From assembly GCA_030639445.1 (NCBI GenBank), contig DAOWCR010000063.1, positions 1-6,798 on the forward strand: a stretch of 6,798 nt of DNA. Reading direction: 5' to 3'. Position numbers and translations under genes: made by a program. Every line of letters starts with the position of its first letter. The stretch's first letter is position 1. Below the pieces are notes generated by a model that saw only the letters and a list, made by a program, of their open reading frames with translations, made no database searches and was not told where the DNA came from. Of this stretch, positions 1-6,041 are shown piece after piece. Source of the stretch: Dehalococcoidales bacterium. Lineage in GTDB: Bacteria; Chloroflexota; Dehalococcoidia; Dehalococcoidales; RBG-16-60-22.

Positions 1-21
1 AAAACACAGGAGCCAGAAGTA

Positions 22-309
22 ATGAAGCTGAGTCGTGAAGAGGTGCTGCACATTGCCCGCCTGGCCCGGCTGGGCCTGACCGAAGCCGAGGTAGATAAGC
101 TGAGAGAACAGCTATCCAATATACTGGAAAACTTCGAGATACTGCAGCGCGTGGCGACGGATGGTGTCCCGCCTACCGCCCAGTCTATTGACCTTCAGAA
201 CGTGATGAGAAGTGATGAAGTGGACCCCTCCCGGCCGCCGGCTGAGATTCTGGCCAATGCCCCCCGGAGAGAGGGAGACTGTTTCCGGGTCCGGGCGGTA
301 CTGGAGTGA
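22..309 (+). CDS. gatC: Aspartyl/glutamyl-tRNA(Asn/Gln) amidotransferase subunit C (GatC)
   Basis: GatC is the small non-catalytic subunit of the GatCAB complex, which converts mischarged Glu-tRNA(Gln) (and often Asp-tRNA(Asn)) to the correct aminoacyl-tRNA; it wraps around GatA and stabilises it. The 95 residues match the usual family length. Visible family features are the N-terminal helix with HIARLARLGL (about residues 10-19), the ILENFEIL helix, the V-P-P turn near residue 49, the N-V-M-R-S-D-E-V segment (60-67), and the C-terminal NAP...G-D-C-F-R-V-R-A-V-L-E end. The ATG start is preceded by AGGAG at 8-12 with a 9-base spacer. TGA is immediately followed by an in-frame TAA. gatA follows on the same strand after a repeat-filled gap of about 214 bases, so the two may be co-transcribed. 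The promoter lies outside the window. Confidence 0.97.
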   Translation: MKLSREEVLHIARLARLGLTEAEVDKLREQLSNILENFEILQRVATDGVPPTAQSIDLQNVMRSDEVDPSRPPAEILANAPRREGDCFRVRAVLE

Positions 310-512
310 TAAGTTTAATAAAAAATTAGGGGGAAGCTCGAAGGGGCGAAGCCTCTTCAAAACCAGTCTTCCCCCTCTCCTTTGAAGGAGAAGGATACTG
401 GAGGAGAGTCATAGAGAGGTAAAACCTCTCTTATATATCCCTCCCCTTTCCCCTTATCAAAGGGAGGGGGATATAGGGGGTGGGTTCCCTAAATAAACAT
501 TAAAGGGGGGGG
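310..512. repeat. Intergenic hairpin-repeat cluster, copy A (gatC-gatA spacer)
   Basis: This spacer has no credible ORF and is built from GC-rich inverted repeats. There is a hairpin at 340-358 with a C-GAA-G loop, a 6-bp stem at 377-382/385-390, a perfect 8-bp stem at 413-420/424-431 with an AAA loop, and a C-rich/G-rich pair at about 439-449/459-470. It ends with a tail GGGTTCCCTAAATAAA (483-498) and a G-rich run (505-512). The same ordered parts (GAA-loop hairpin, CCCCCT.../...AGGGGG hairpin, G-rich tail with TTCCnAATAAA) recur at 1978-2075, inverted at 5788-5862, and at 6042-6280. The copy extends up to the gatA ribosome binding site. It is a dispersed non-coding repeat; its mobility mechanism is unknown. 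Confidence 0.8.
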
Positions 513-513
513 T

Positions 514-518
514 GAGGT
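514..518 (+). promoter_or_regulatory. Shine-Dalgarno that decides the gatA start
   Basis: GAGGT, following eight G residues, is the only good ribosome binding site near the gatA N-terminus. It sits 5 bases before ATT at 524 (2 bases before ATA at 521), but over 100 bases before the first conventional start (GTG 623). It lies in a repeat tail: the run of Gs followed by TGAGGT also occurs at the end of the inverted repeat copy near 5786-5796 (read on the minus strand). Confidence 0.55.
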
Positions 519-523
519 AGATA

Positions 524-1975
524 ATTAATCACCTGACCATTCATGAGGCTCACCGGCTGCTGAAAAGCAAGCAGCTGTCCTCGGTTGAGCTGACCCGGGC
601 TTACCTGGAGCGTATCTCCCGGGTGGAGCCGGAAGTTCACGCCGTTATTACCGTTACCGATGAGCTGGCGCTGAAGCAGGCGCAGATGGCGGATGAGCTT
701 ATCGCCGGTGGTGGTGACGCCGGTCCGCTTACCGGCATCCCGGTACTGATTAAAGACGTCATGTGCACCAGGGGGGTGCGGACTACCTGCGGCTCAAAGA
801 TACTGGAAAATTTTGTGCCCATTTACGATGCTACCGTGGTCGAGAGGTTAAACGACGGCGGGGCCGTGCTTCTCGGCAAAACCAACATGGACGAGTTTGC
901 CATGGGCTCGTCGACGGAGAACTCGGCCCTGTTTGCCACCCATAACCCCTGGGACCTGAGCCGGGTGCCCGGCGGCAGCAGCGGCGGCTCGGCGGCGGCG
1001 GTGGCCGTCGGCGAAGCGGTCTATGCCCTGGGCTCGGATACCGGGGGCAGTATCCGCCAGCCGGCCGGTTTCTGCAGTGTCGTTGGCTTGAAGCCGACTT
1101 ATGGCCGGGTGAGCCGCTATGGCCTGGTCGCCTTTGCCAGCTCCCTCGACCAGATTGGGCCGCTGACCCAGGATGTGACCGACTGCGCCTTGGTGTTGAA
1201 CGCTATCGCCGGCTATGACCGCCGGGATGCTACCTCGGTGCCTCATGCCACCCCGGACTATACTCAGTCCCTGGCCGCTGACCTCAAAGGACTTCGCCTC
1301 GGTATTCCTGAGGAGTATTTTGTGGAGGGGATGCCGGCGGGGGTAGCCGGAGCGATGAAGACGGCCATTGGTAAGCTGGGGGAGCTGGGGGCAGAAGTGG
1401 ACTGGGCAGTGTCATTGCCCCATACGCCCTATGCCCTGGCCGTCTATTACATTATCGCCCCTTCCGAGGCTTCCGCCAACCTGGCCCGTTATGACGGCGT
1501 GAAGTACGGCTTCTCCTATCAGGCGGACACAATGTGGGAGGCGCTGGAGAAGACCCGGGAGTTCGGCTTCGGCGCCGAGGTAAAACGGCGAATCATGCTC
1601 GGCACCTACGCCCTGTCCGCCGGCTATTACGATGCTTATTACCTCAAGGCGCAGAAAGTGCGCACCCTGATTCGGCGGGAATTTGACCGCGCTTTTGAGA
1701 AATATGATGCCCTGGTCACCCCCACCTCCCCCACCGTCCCCTTCAAGATTGGCGAGAAGGTGGACGACCCCCTCCAGATGTACCTCAGCGATGTCTGCAC
1801 CCTGCCGGTAAACATCGCCGGCCTGCCCGCCATTTCCATCCCCGCCGGCTTTGATAATGGCCTGCCGATAGGCCTGCAGATTATCGGCAAGCCCTTCAGC
1901 GAAGAGACCATCCTCAAAATCGCCTACGCCTACGAGCAGGCGACGGAGTGGCATAAGAGGAGACCTAAACTTTAA
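524..1975 (+). CDS. gatA: Glutamyl-tRNA(Gln) amidotransferase subunit A (GatA), probable ATT start
   Basis: GatA is the glutaminase/amidase subunit of GatCAB; it releases ammonia from glutamine and passes it to GatB. The amidase-signature core is intact. Numbered from the ATT start, the Ser-cisSer-Lys triad is Lys77 (in G-I-P-V-L-I-K-D), cis-Ser152 (in P-G-G-S-S-G-G-S) and nucleophile Ser176 (in D-T-G-G-S-I-R-Q-P-A). These are two residues less than the Staphylococcus aureus positions (79/154/178), which supports a full-length 483-residue protein. The frame upstream of GTG 623 encodes a GatA-like N-terminus (LTIHEAHRLL..., VELTRAYLERI) back to a TAG at 518-520, yet contains no ATG, GTG or TTG. 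ATT 524 fits the ribosome binding site best; ATA 521 or CTG 533 are alternatives. A start at GTG 623 would give 450 residues and lose the first helices. No gatB follows. Product certain, start uncertain. Confidence 0.95.
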   Translation: MNHLTIHEAHRLLKSKQLSSVELTRAYLERISRVEPEVHAVITVTDELALKQAQMADELIAGGGDAGPLTGIPVLIKDVMCTRGVRTTCGSKILENFVPIYDATVVERLNDGGAVLLGKTNMDEFAMGSSTENSALFATHNPWDLSRVPGGSSGGSAAAVAVGEAVYALGSDTGGSIRQPAGFCSVVGLKPTYGRVSRYGLVAFASSLDQIGPLTQDVTDCALVLNAIAGYDRRDATSVPHATPDYTQSLAADLKGLRLGIPEEYFVEGMPAGVAGAMKTAIGKLGELGAEVDWAVSLPHTPYALAVYYIIAPSEASANLARYDGVKYGFSYQADTMWEALEKTREFGFGAEVKRRIMLGTYALSAGYYDAYYLKAQKVRTLIRREFDRAFEKYDALVTPTSPTVPFKIGEKVDDPLQMYLSDVCTLPVNIAGLPAISIPAGFDNGLPIGLQIIGKPFSEETILKIAYAYEQATEWHKRRPKL

Positions 1976-1977
1976 AA

Positions 1978-2075
1978 TGGGGCGTTCAAGGGGGGCGAAG
2001 CCCCTCTTCCAACCCTTCCCCCTCCCTTATCAAAGGGAGGGGGACAAAGGGGGAGGGTTACCAAATAAAAAACCC
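1978..2075 (+). repeat. Intergenic hairpin repeat, copy B (cleanest copy)
   Basis: This is a direct-orientation copy of the repeat just after gatA. The first hairpin is GGGGC at 1992-1996, GAA loop, GCCCC at 2000-2004. The second is a perfect 11-bp stem, 2018-2028 with 2033-2043, and a four-base ATCA loop. Then come a G-rich segment and the tail GGGTTACCAAATAAAA. No run of T follows either stem, so it is not a textbook intrinsic terminator, although the structures could protect the gatA mRNA 3' end or stop transcription weakly. It fills most of the gap between gatA and the next gene. Confidence 0.85.
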
Positions 2076-2101
2076 TGATTAAAGACTAAGGAAAAAATCT
2101 G

Positions 2102-2566
2102 ATGGAAGTCCACAACCGCTGGTACGAGGATACCGCCAAAGCAATCAACTCTTACCATGATACCTTGACCGAGAAAGAAGCTAAAAGATTCAAGCTGGAC
2201 CTGCTCCGGCGGGTGGCCGGAAGGATTGCCGGGTTCTCTGAGGAATGCGGGCGCTGCCAGATTTTCCAGCAGGAAATCACCCAGCTGCTGCAGAACCTGG
2301 GCAATTTATCCCTCCTCTCCAAAGGAACCCGCCAGAGTTATGGCCGGGCGATTAAAAACATGGTCAAACATCTCCAGCAAGACCATAAACTGATTACCCG
2401 GGGGCACTACGTCGGGCTGGGGACGGCGCTGGGCACCGGTCTCGGGGTGGCCATCGGCGCCGTAATGGGTAGTGTTGGCAGCGGGATACCCATCGGCATG
2501 GCTATCGGCGTGGCTATCGGTCTTTACCTGGACTCTAAAGCCAAAAAGGAAGGCAGGGTTATATAA
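2102..2566 (+). CDS. Hypothetical protein with CxxC motif and C-terminal glycine-zipper membrane hairpin
   Basis: I do not recognise a named family for this 154-residue protein. Residues 1-100 are hydrophilic and probably helical, rich in Lys, Arg, Glu and Gln, with one C-G-R-C pair at 49-52 that could bind metal or be redox active. Residues 104-143 are strongly hydrophobic and glycine-rich with repeated G-x-x-x-G spacing (GLGTALGTGLGVAIG and GIPIGMAIGVAIG), typical of a two-helix glycine-zipper hairpin that packs or oligomerises in the membrane. A short basic tail follows (residues 145-154). The ATG has AAGGA at 2088-2092 with a 9-base spacer. The next gene begins 16 bases after the stop, so the two are probably co-transcribed and may act together at the membrane. 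It could be a membrane-anchored regulator or scaffold; that is a guess. It is convincing as a gene, unknown in function. Confidence 0.85.
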   Translation: MEVHNRWYEDTAKAINSYHDTLTEKEAKRFKLDLLRRVAGRIAGFSEECGRCQIFQQEITQLLQNLGNLSLLSKGTRQSYGRAIKNMVKHLQQDHKLITRGHYVGLGTALGTGLGVAIGAVMGSVGSGIPIGMAIGVAIGLYLDSKAKKEGRVI

Positions 2567-2582
2567 AATTTAGGGGGATATT

Positions 2583-3368
2583 ATGCTGGAGCAAATGACC
2601 GGTTTTTTCTTCTCCTGGTTCGCCCGTCCCAGTCTCATCGGGCTTGGCCTGGCGGTAGCCTTTGGGGTGGTCTGGCTGGCCGGCTACCGGCCACCGCTTT
2701 TTAAAAAATACTGGCTCTGGGCGGTGCTTATCATTAGTGCTATTCTCTCCCTGGCAGCGGTAAGCTTTATTCAAATCCCCCTGCAGATTTTGGTCGGGCA
2801 GGTATTGGGTCAGTTCTGGAGTCAGGAAATACTTATGCGCTGGCTTCTGCTTGCCGGGATTCCCCAAATACTCCTCAGCGGGCTGGTGCAGGAAGGGTCA
2901 AAGCTCGTACCGGTGGTTGTCTGGTGGTGGCGCAGTGGCCGGAGTCTCGACCCCAAAATGGGATTAGCTATTGGGGCGGTGGCCGGGGCGGGCCTCGGTG
3001 TTTTTGAGGCGGTGTGGGCGCACAATACCATTTTTGCTGCCGGCTGGAGCTGGGCAGCGGTTCAGACCGACGGAATGATGGCACTGGCCGGGTTCTGGGA
3101 AAGGTTTTTCGCCGTGGCCTTTCACATCGCGGTTTCAGCGCTGGCTGGCTACGGATTAGCCCGGGGCTGGGGATGGCAGTTTTACCTGCTGGCCGCTTTC
3201 CTGCATTCCTTGCTGAACTACAGCGTTGTTTTTTTAGCGGCAGGGCTTTTTACCGTCGTCCACATAGAAATATATGCCGCGGTGGTAGCGTGCCTGCTGA
3301 CCGGAGTTGCTCTCTGGCTGCGCTGGAGGAAGTCGGAAGTTCTGGCTGAAGAGACGGGCGAGGTTTGA
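2583..3368 (+). CDS. Polytopic membrane protein, putative PrsW/YhfC-type intramembrane metalloprotease
   Basis: The 261-residue protein has about seven hydrophobic segments (roughly 16-34, 44-66, 86-112, 126-150, 176-195, 198-222, 226-247). Conserved-type polar residues lie inside or beside them in the order seen in the PrsW/YhfC branch of CAAX-protease-like enzymes: E104-x-x-K107 (Q-E-G-S-K-L), F141-E142 (G-L-G-V-F-E-A), E173-R174 with H181 (F-W-E-R-F-F-A-V-A-F-H), and H208-x3-N212 (F-L-H-S-L-L-N-Y). The Glu and His residues would hold the catalytic zinc. Members of this group cleave membrane proteins such as anti-sigma factors; the substrate here is unknown. Length agrees with YhfC (about 260). 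The start has AGGGGG at 2572-2577, 5 bases upstream. After the TGA the frame stays open to 3444 with protein-like sequence, so the C-terminus may have been longer. Family assignment is from motifs only; a simple transporter-like protein is not fully excluded. Confidence 0.8.
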   Translation: MLEQMTGFFFSWFARPSLIGLGLAVAFGVVWLAGYRPPLFKKYWLWAVLIISAILSLAAVSFIQIPLQILVGQVLGQFWSQEILMRWLLLAGIPQILLSGLVQEGSKLVPVVVWWWRSGRSLDPKMGLAIGAVAGAGLGVFEAVWAHNTIFAAGWSWAAVQTDGMMALAGFWERFFAVAFHIAVSALAGYGLARGWGWQFYLLAAFLHSLLNYSVVFLAAGLFTVVHIEIYAAVVACLLTGVALWLRWRKSEVLAEETGEV

Positions 3369-3486
3369 GTTGGCCCTTGGCTGGAGGACATAAAGGAAGC
3401 GCTGTCCCGGATGAAGCGGTTTGTCAAGAGGCACAGGAAGGATTAATCCTAACTCTGTTGTTTGGTTGGTGCTTCCTTTGGGATTT

Positions 3487-3738
3487 TCAATCGTATTCAA
3501 CTATTTCTGGTAGGTAGTTAATGTTTGTACGCTGCTTTCCTGTTAGGTTGGGAATCGTAAAATGCCAGCCAAACACAATCTCTTTCTCACCTGGTTCCAA
3601 CATTCTCTGCCTGAGAGCTTTCCTCCCTCAGTCAAAGCAAAAATCTTTAAACGGGCCTGTTTTTTCCTCATAAATACACAACGTGGCAGGGTTTGCCATC
3701 TTTTCCCCGCACTCATGACAAGACCAGACTTTGGCCAT
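3487..3738 (-). pseudogene. Small zinc-ribbon-like gene interrupted by TGA at the fourth cysteine position
   Basis: On the minus strand an ATG at 3738 is preceded by AGAGGA with a 6-base spacer. The frame reads MAKVWSCHECGEKM... through D-F-C-F-D, meets TGA at 3630-3628 (codon 37), and stays open for 46 more codons (G-R-K-A-L-R-Q-R-M..., G-W-H-F-T-I-P-N-L, ...EIVEYD) to TGA 3489-3487. Cysteines at 7, 10 and 34, plus the TGA at 37, give CxxC-x23-CxxC with the last Cys replaced by a stop codon. TGC/TGT and TGA differ by one base. This is a zinc-ribbon layout of about 82 residues with a lower GC content than its neighbours, suggesting acquisition. The likeliest reading is a recent nonsense mutation. 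A 36-residue short product or selenocysteine insertion are alternatives. The gene is convergent with the upstream membrane protein gene. Function unknown. Confidence 0.6.
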
Positions 3739-3946
3739 TTTGCTTCCTCTCTTCTATTTTTACTAATTCTCTCTTAATTATCTTTGGGTTTTGAGGGTTC
3801 GCCCCCTCGTTCAGTTCTGCCCAAACGCCCCGTCAGGTTAACATAACTCTAAAAACAAATCAAAGCTAGCCAGCTAGGAATTGTTTCCCCGACTTTCAAA
3901 TGACGGTTCTGTCGCCTCATTGCCTGGTCTCGCTCAGGCTCTCTCC
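3739..3946. other. Gene-poor spacer between the zinc-ribbon gene and argS
   Basis: No convincing gene lies here. It holds a small minus-strand hairpin at 3793-3808 (5-bp stem, with a GGGGGCGAA segment resembling the repeat hairpins), the weak terminator-like hairpin listed separately, and an AT-rich stretch upstream of the zinc-ribbon gene in which I could not place a good promoter. Confidence 0.6.
3851..3878 (-). terminator. Weak terminator-like hairpin downstream of argS
   Basis: Read on the minus strand, a short self-complementary stem (CTAGC pairing with GCTAG, 3866-3877) is followed by a T-rich stretch with five final Ts (3864-3851). It lies about 70 bases beyond the argS stop. The stem is only 4-5 bp with a tight loop, so this is tentative. 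Confidence 0.35.
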
Positions 3947-5605
3947 TCACATGCTTTCCGGCGCGGTCATCCCCATGAGGTGCAGCGTCCGGCTGAGGAC
4001 AATTTTAGCCGCCTTGACCAGCTTGAGGCGCGCCTTGGTCAGGGCTTTGTTCGACGAGACCACCTGGCATTGCTTGTAGAAGCTGTGAAAGACGGTGGCC
4101 AGGTCCTGGGCGTAGTAGGTCAGGTGGTGGGGTTCCAGGGTGCTGGCTATCAGTTCAACCATTTCCGGCAGGAGCAGCATCTTGCGGATTAAGGTTAACT
4201 CCGGTTCCGTGGTCAGCAGAGAAACATCGCCGTCCTCGTAGTCAATGCCTCTCTCCCTGGCCAGACGCAGAATGCTGGCAATCCGGGCATGGGCGTACTG
4301 GACGTAATAGACCGGGTTATCGGCCGATTGCTTTTTGGCCAGCTCCAGGTCAAAGTTCATCTGGCTGTCAGCGGTGCGGGATAGGAAGAAAAAGCGGCAG
4401 GCGTCCGCCCCCACCTCCTCCACCAGCTCGCGCAGGGTGATAATGTCCCCGCTGCGCTTGGAGACGCGCACCAGTTCCCCGCCGCGGCGCAGGGTGACCA
4501 TCTGCGAGATGATTACCTTGAGCTGCTCCGGGTCGATGCCCAGGGCGGCCACCACCGCTTTCATCCGGGACACATGCCCCAGGTGGTCCGCCCCCCAGAT
4601 ATTGATTACCGTGTCAAACTTACGCTTGAGGAACTTGTCATAATGATAGGCGATATCGGTGGCGAAATAGGTGGGTGAGCCGTCGCTGCGTATCACCACA
4701 TTGTCTTTATCCTCACCTAGGGCTGTGGAGACAAACCAGGTGGCGCCTTCCTTTTCACTGATGTAGCCTCCCTGCTGCAGACGGGATAACACGGCCTGGT
4801 ACTGCCCGCCTTCATGGAGGCTCTGCTCACTGAACCAGACATCAAAACTCACGCCCAGTAGCTCCAGGTCAGCTTTTATCTGGCTAATTATCTTCTCTAG
4901 GCCCAGCCTGCCTATTCCGGAGACCACCTCTGCCTCGGGTAGATTGTGGAACCGGTCGCCGTCCCCGGCCATAATCTCCCGGGCCAGGTCAACCATATAG
5001 CCGCCAAAGTAGCCGTCCTCGGGCATCTCGGCCTCCTTACCCAGGCATTGCTGGTAGCGGGCATAGAGCGAGCGGTAAAAGGCGTCTATCTGGTTGCCGG
5101 CGTCATTGATGTAGTATTCCTTTTCCACCCGGTAGCCGGCGGCGGCGAGGATGTTAGCCAGGGTGCTGCCCAGAATGGCGCCGCGCCCGTGTCCCACGTG
5201 CAGTGGGCCGGTGGGGTTAACGCTGACAAATTCTATCTGCACCCGGCTAGCCGTCTCCAGCTTGATGTTGCCGTGGGTCTCACCGGCTTTCAGAATTGCC
5301 TCTACCTGGCGGGCCAGCCAGTCGCTTTTCAGGGTGAAATTGATGAATCCCGGGGCGGCGGCGACCACCTGGCCGACTTCGGGACTGGGGGCGATAAGGC
5401 TTACCAGGTCGTTGGCGATGGTCAGCGGGTTAAGGCCGATCGCCCGGGCCAGCTTCAGGGGGAGGCTTGAAGCATAGTCGCCGTGTTCGGCGTTCTGGGG
5501 CCGTTCTAGGGCTATCTCGGGTAAAGTAACCGGGGGCAGCTTGCCCGTTCGCTGGGCTTCTACCGCGGCCTGCGTCAGTAGGTCAATGAGTGTCTGTTTC
5601 AGCAT
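3947..5605 (-). CDS. argS: Arginyl-tRNA synthetase (class Ia)
   Basis: ArgS attaches arginine to tRNA(Arg) in the cytoplasm, using ATP and requiring the tRNA for amino-acid activation. The 552-residue product has the family layout: an N-terminal additional domain that recognises the tRNA D-loop (about 1-90, with ALERPQNAEHGDYASSL), a Rossmann catalytic domain with the HIGH-type motif in N-P-T-G-P-L-H-V-G-H-G (HVGH near 136-139), the KMSKS-type motif as R-V-S-K-R-S-G near 380-386, and the C-terminal DALR helical anticodon-binding domain (about 436 to the end, starting Y-V-Q-Y-A-H-A-R-I and ending H-L-M-G-M-T-A-P-E-S-M). The start is ATG 5605; an adjacent in-frame TTG at 5608 would add one residue. 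A modest GGGAT ribosome site lies at 5614-5610. It is divergent from the 23S gene and has its own promoter. No truncation seen. Confidence 0.98.
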   Translation of the reverse strand: MLKQTLIDLLTQAAVEAQRTGKLPPVTLPEIALERPQNAEHGDYASSLPLKLARAIGLNPLTIANDLVSLIAPSPEVGQVVAAAPGFINFTLKSDWLARQVEAILKAGETHGNIKLETASRVQIEFVSVNPTGPLHVGHGRGAILGSTLANILAAAGYRVEKEYYINDAGNQIDAFYRSLYARYQQCLGKEAEMPEDGYFGGYMVDLAREIMAGDGDRFHNLPEAEVVSGIGRLGLEKIISQIKADLELLGVSFDVWFSEQSLHEGGQYQAVLSRLQQGGYISEKEGATWFVSTALGEDKDNVVIRSDGSPTYFATDIAYHYDKFLKRKFDTVINIWGADHLGHVSRMKAVVAALGIDPEQLKVIISQMVTLRRGGELVRVSKRSGDIITLRELVEEVGADACRFFFLSRTADSQMNFDLELAKKQSADNPVYYVQYAHARIASILRLARERGIDYEDGDVSLLTTEPELTLIRKMLLLPEMVELIASTLEPHHLTYYAQDLATVFHSFYKQCQVVSSNKALTKARLKLVKAAKIVLSRTLHLMGMTAPESM

Positions 5606-5628
5606 CAATATCCCGCTTCCGTCCCCGT

Positions 5629-5658
5629 TTAACCGGCTATCCGGCGCGCTATCTCCAT
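5629..5658 (-). other. Possible leaderless mini-ORF in the argS 5' leader
   Basis: ATG at 5658 opens a nine-codon frame, MEIARRIAG, ending in TAA at 5631-5629. It lies about seven bases after the -10 box, so the predicted transcript would begin at or next to this ATG. It contains two adjacent arginine codons (CGC CGG) and ends 23 bases before the argS ATG. A role in arginine-responsive control of argS is conceivable but not shown; it may be chance. Confidence 0.25.
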
Positions 5659-5664
5659 GCCCGA

Positions 5665-5695
5665 ATTATAGCACAATATGGCCGGAAAACGGCAA
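5665..5695 (-). promoter_or_regulatory. argS promoter (extended -10)
   Basis: On the minus strand a perfect TATAAT (5670-5665) is preceded by TGC, giving an extended -10 (TGnTATAAT). A partial -35, TTGCCG (5695-5690), lies 19 bases upstream, a long spacing that the extended -10 would offset. The predicted start of transcription is near 5658, giving an argS leader of about 50 bases. Confidence 0.7.
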
Positions 5696-5787
5696 CCTGA
5701 GCGCTTTGGCAAAAGGAAGAGAGGTTACCAATACTACTGAGATTTATCTTACCGCCTGTCCCTCTTCCTCACCGGGTATATGGTGAC

Positions 5788-5862
5788 CTCACCCCCTTAA
5801 TCCCCCTCTCCTTAGAAGGAGAGGGGGAAAGATTTTGCAAGAGGGGCGTCAGCCCCTCTTAA
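5788..5862 (-). repeat. Intergenic hairpin repeat, copy C (inverted)
   Basis: This is the same two-hairpin repeat in opposite orientation. On the plus strand a perfect 12-bp stem, 5802-5813 with 5816-5827 (AG loop), comes first. A perfect 9-bp stem, 5839-5847 with 5852-5860 (GTCA loop), follows. Read on the minus strand the order is the same as in copies A and B, and it ends in the G-run plus TGAGGT seen before gatA. It lies upstream of the argS promoter. Confidence 0.85.
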
Positions 5863-5870
5863 ACACCCCG

Positions 5871-6041
5871 CATTTTTAACTCGGAACAGGGAGGACTGGA
5901 GCATCCCCACAGGAAGAAGAGTCCAAGAAAGGCACAGCCTCAAGATACTTTTGCGGAAATTAAAAAGAGGTGAGGCTTTAAAATATATGCAGAGGGTTTT
6001 AGCGGGACGAAGTCCGAAAGAGGAAAACCAAAAGAGAGTCA
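5871..6041. other. Non-coding stretch between repeat copies, with a degenerate GAA-loop hairpin
   Basis: No gene is supported: the open frames here use non-ATG starts or run through repeats. Two inverted pairs are visible. GGACT/AGTCC (5892-5923 region) encloses about 22 bases. GGTTTT (5995-6000) with AAAACC (6024-6029) encloses a small GGAC-GAA-GTCC hairpin (6005-6015), which resembles a decayed member of the GAA-loop hairpins. No tRNA-like T-arm was seen. Confidence 0.5.

Noticed and set aside
3439..3450. Perfect 12-bp palindrome AGGATTAATCCT between convergent genes
   Set aside because: It is isolated with no partner site or T-run; it could be an operator or chance, and nothing else supports a feature.
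3562..3777. Plus-strand 71-residue open frame
   Set aside because: It lies opposite the minus-strand zinc-ribbon gene, has no ribosome site of note, and its sequence is not protein-like compared with the minus-strand reading.
3849..3920. 23-residue minus-strand frame just downstream of argS
   Set aside because: It has only a weak upstream CAGG and no recognisable features, and it runs into the terminator-like hairpin.
3881..4192. Plus-strand open frame over the argS 3' end
   Set aside because: It is the antisense shadow of argS and its downstream spacer; argS is unambiguous.
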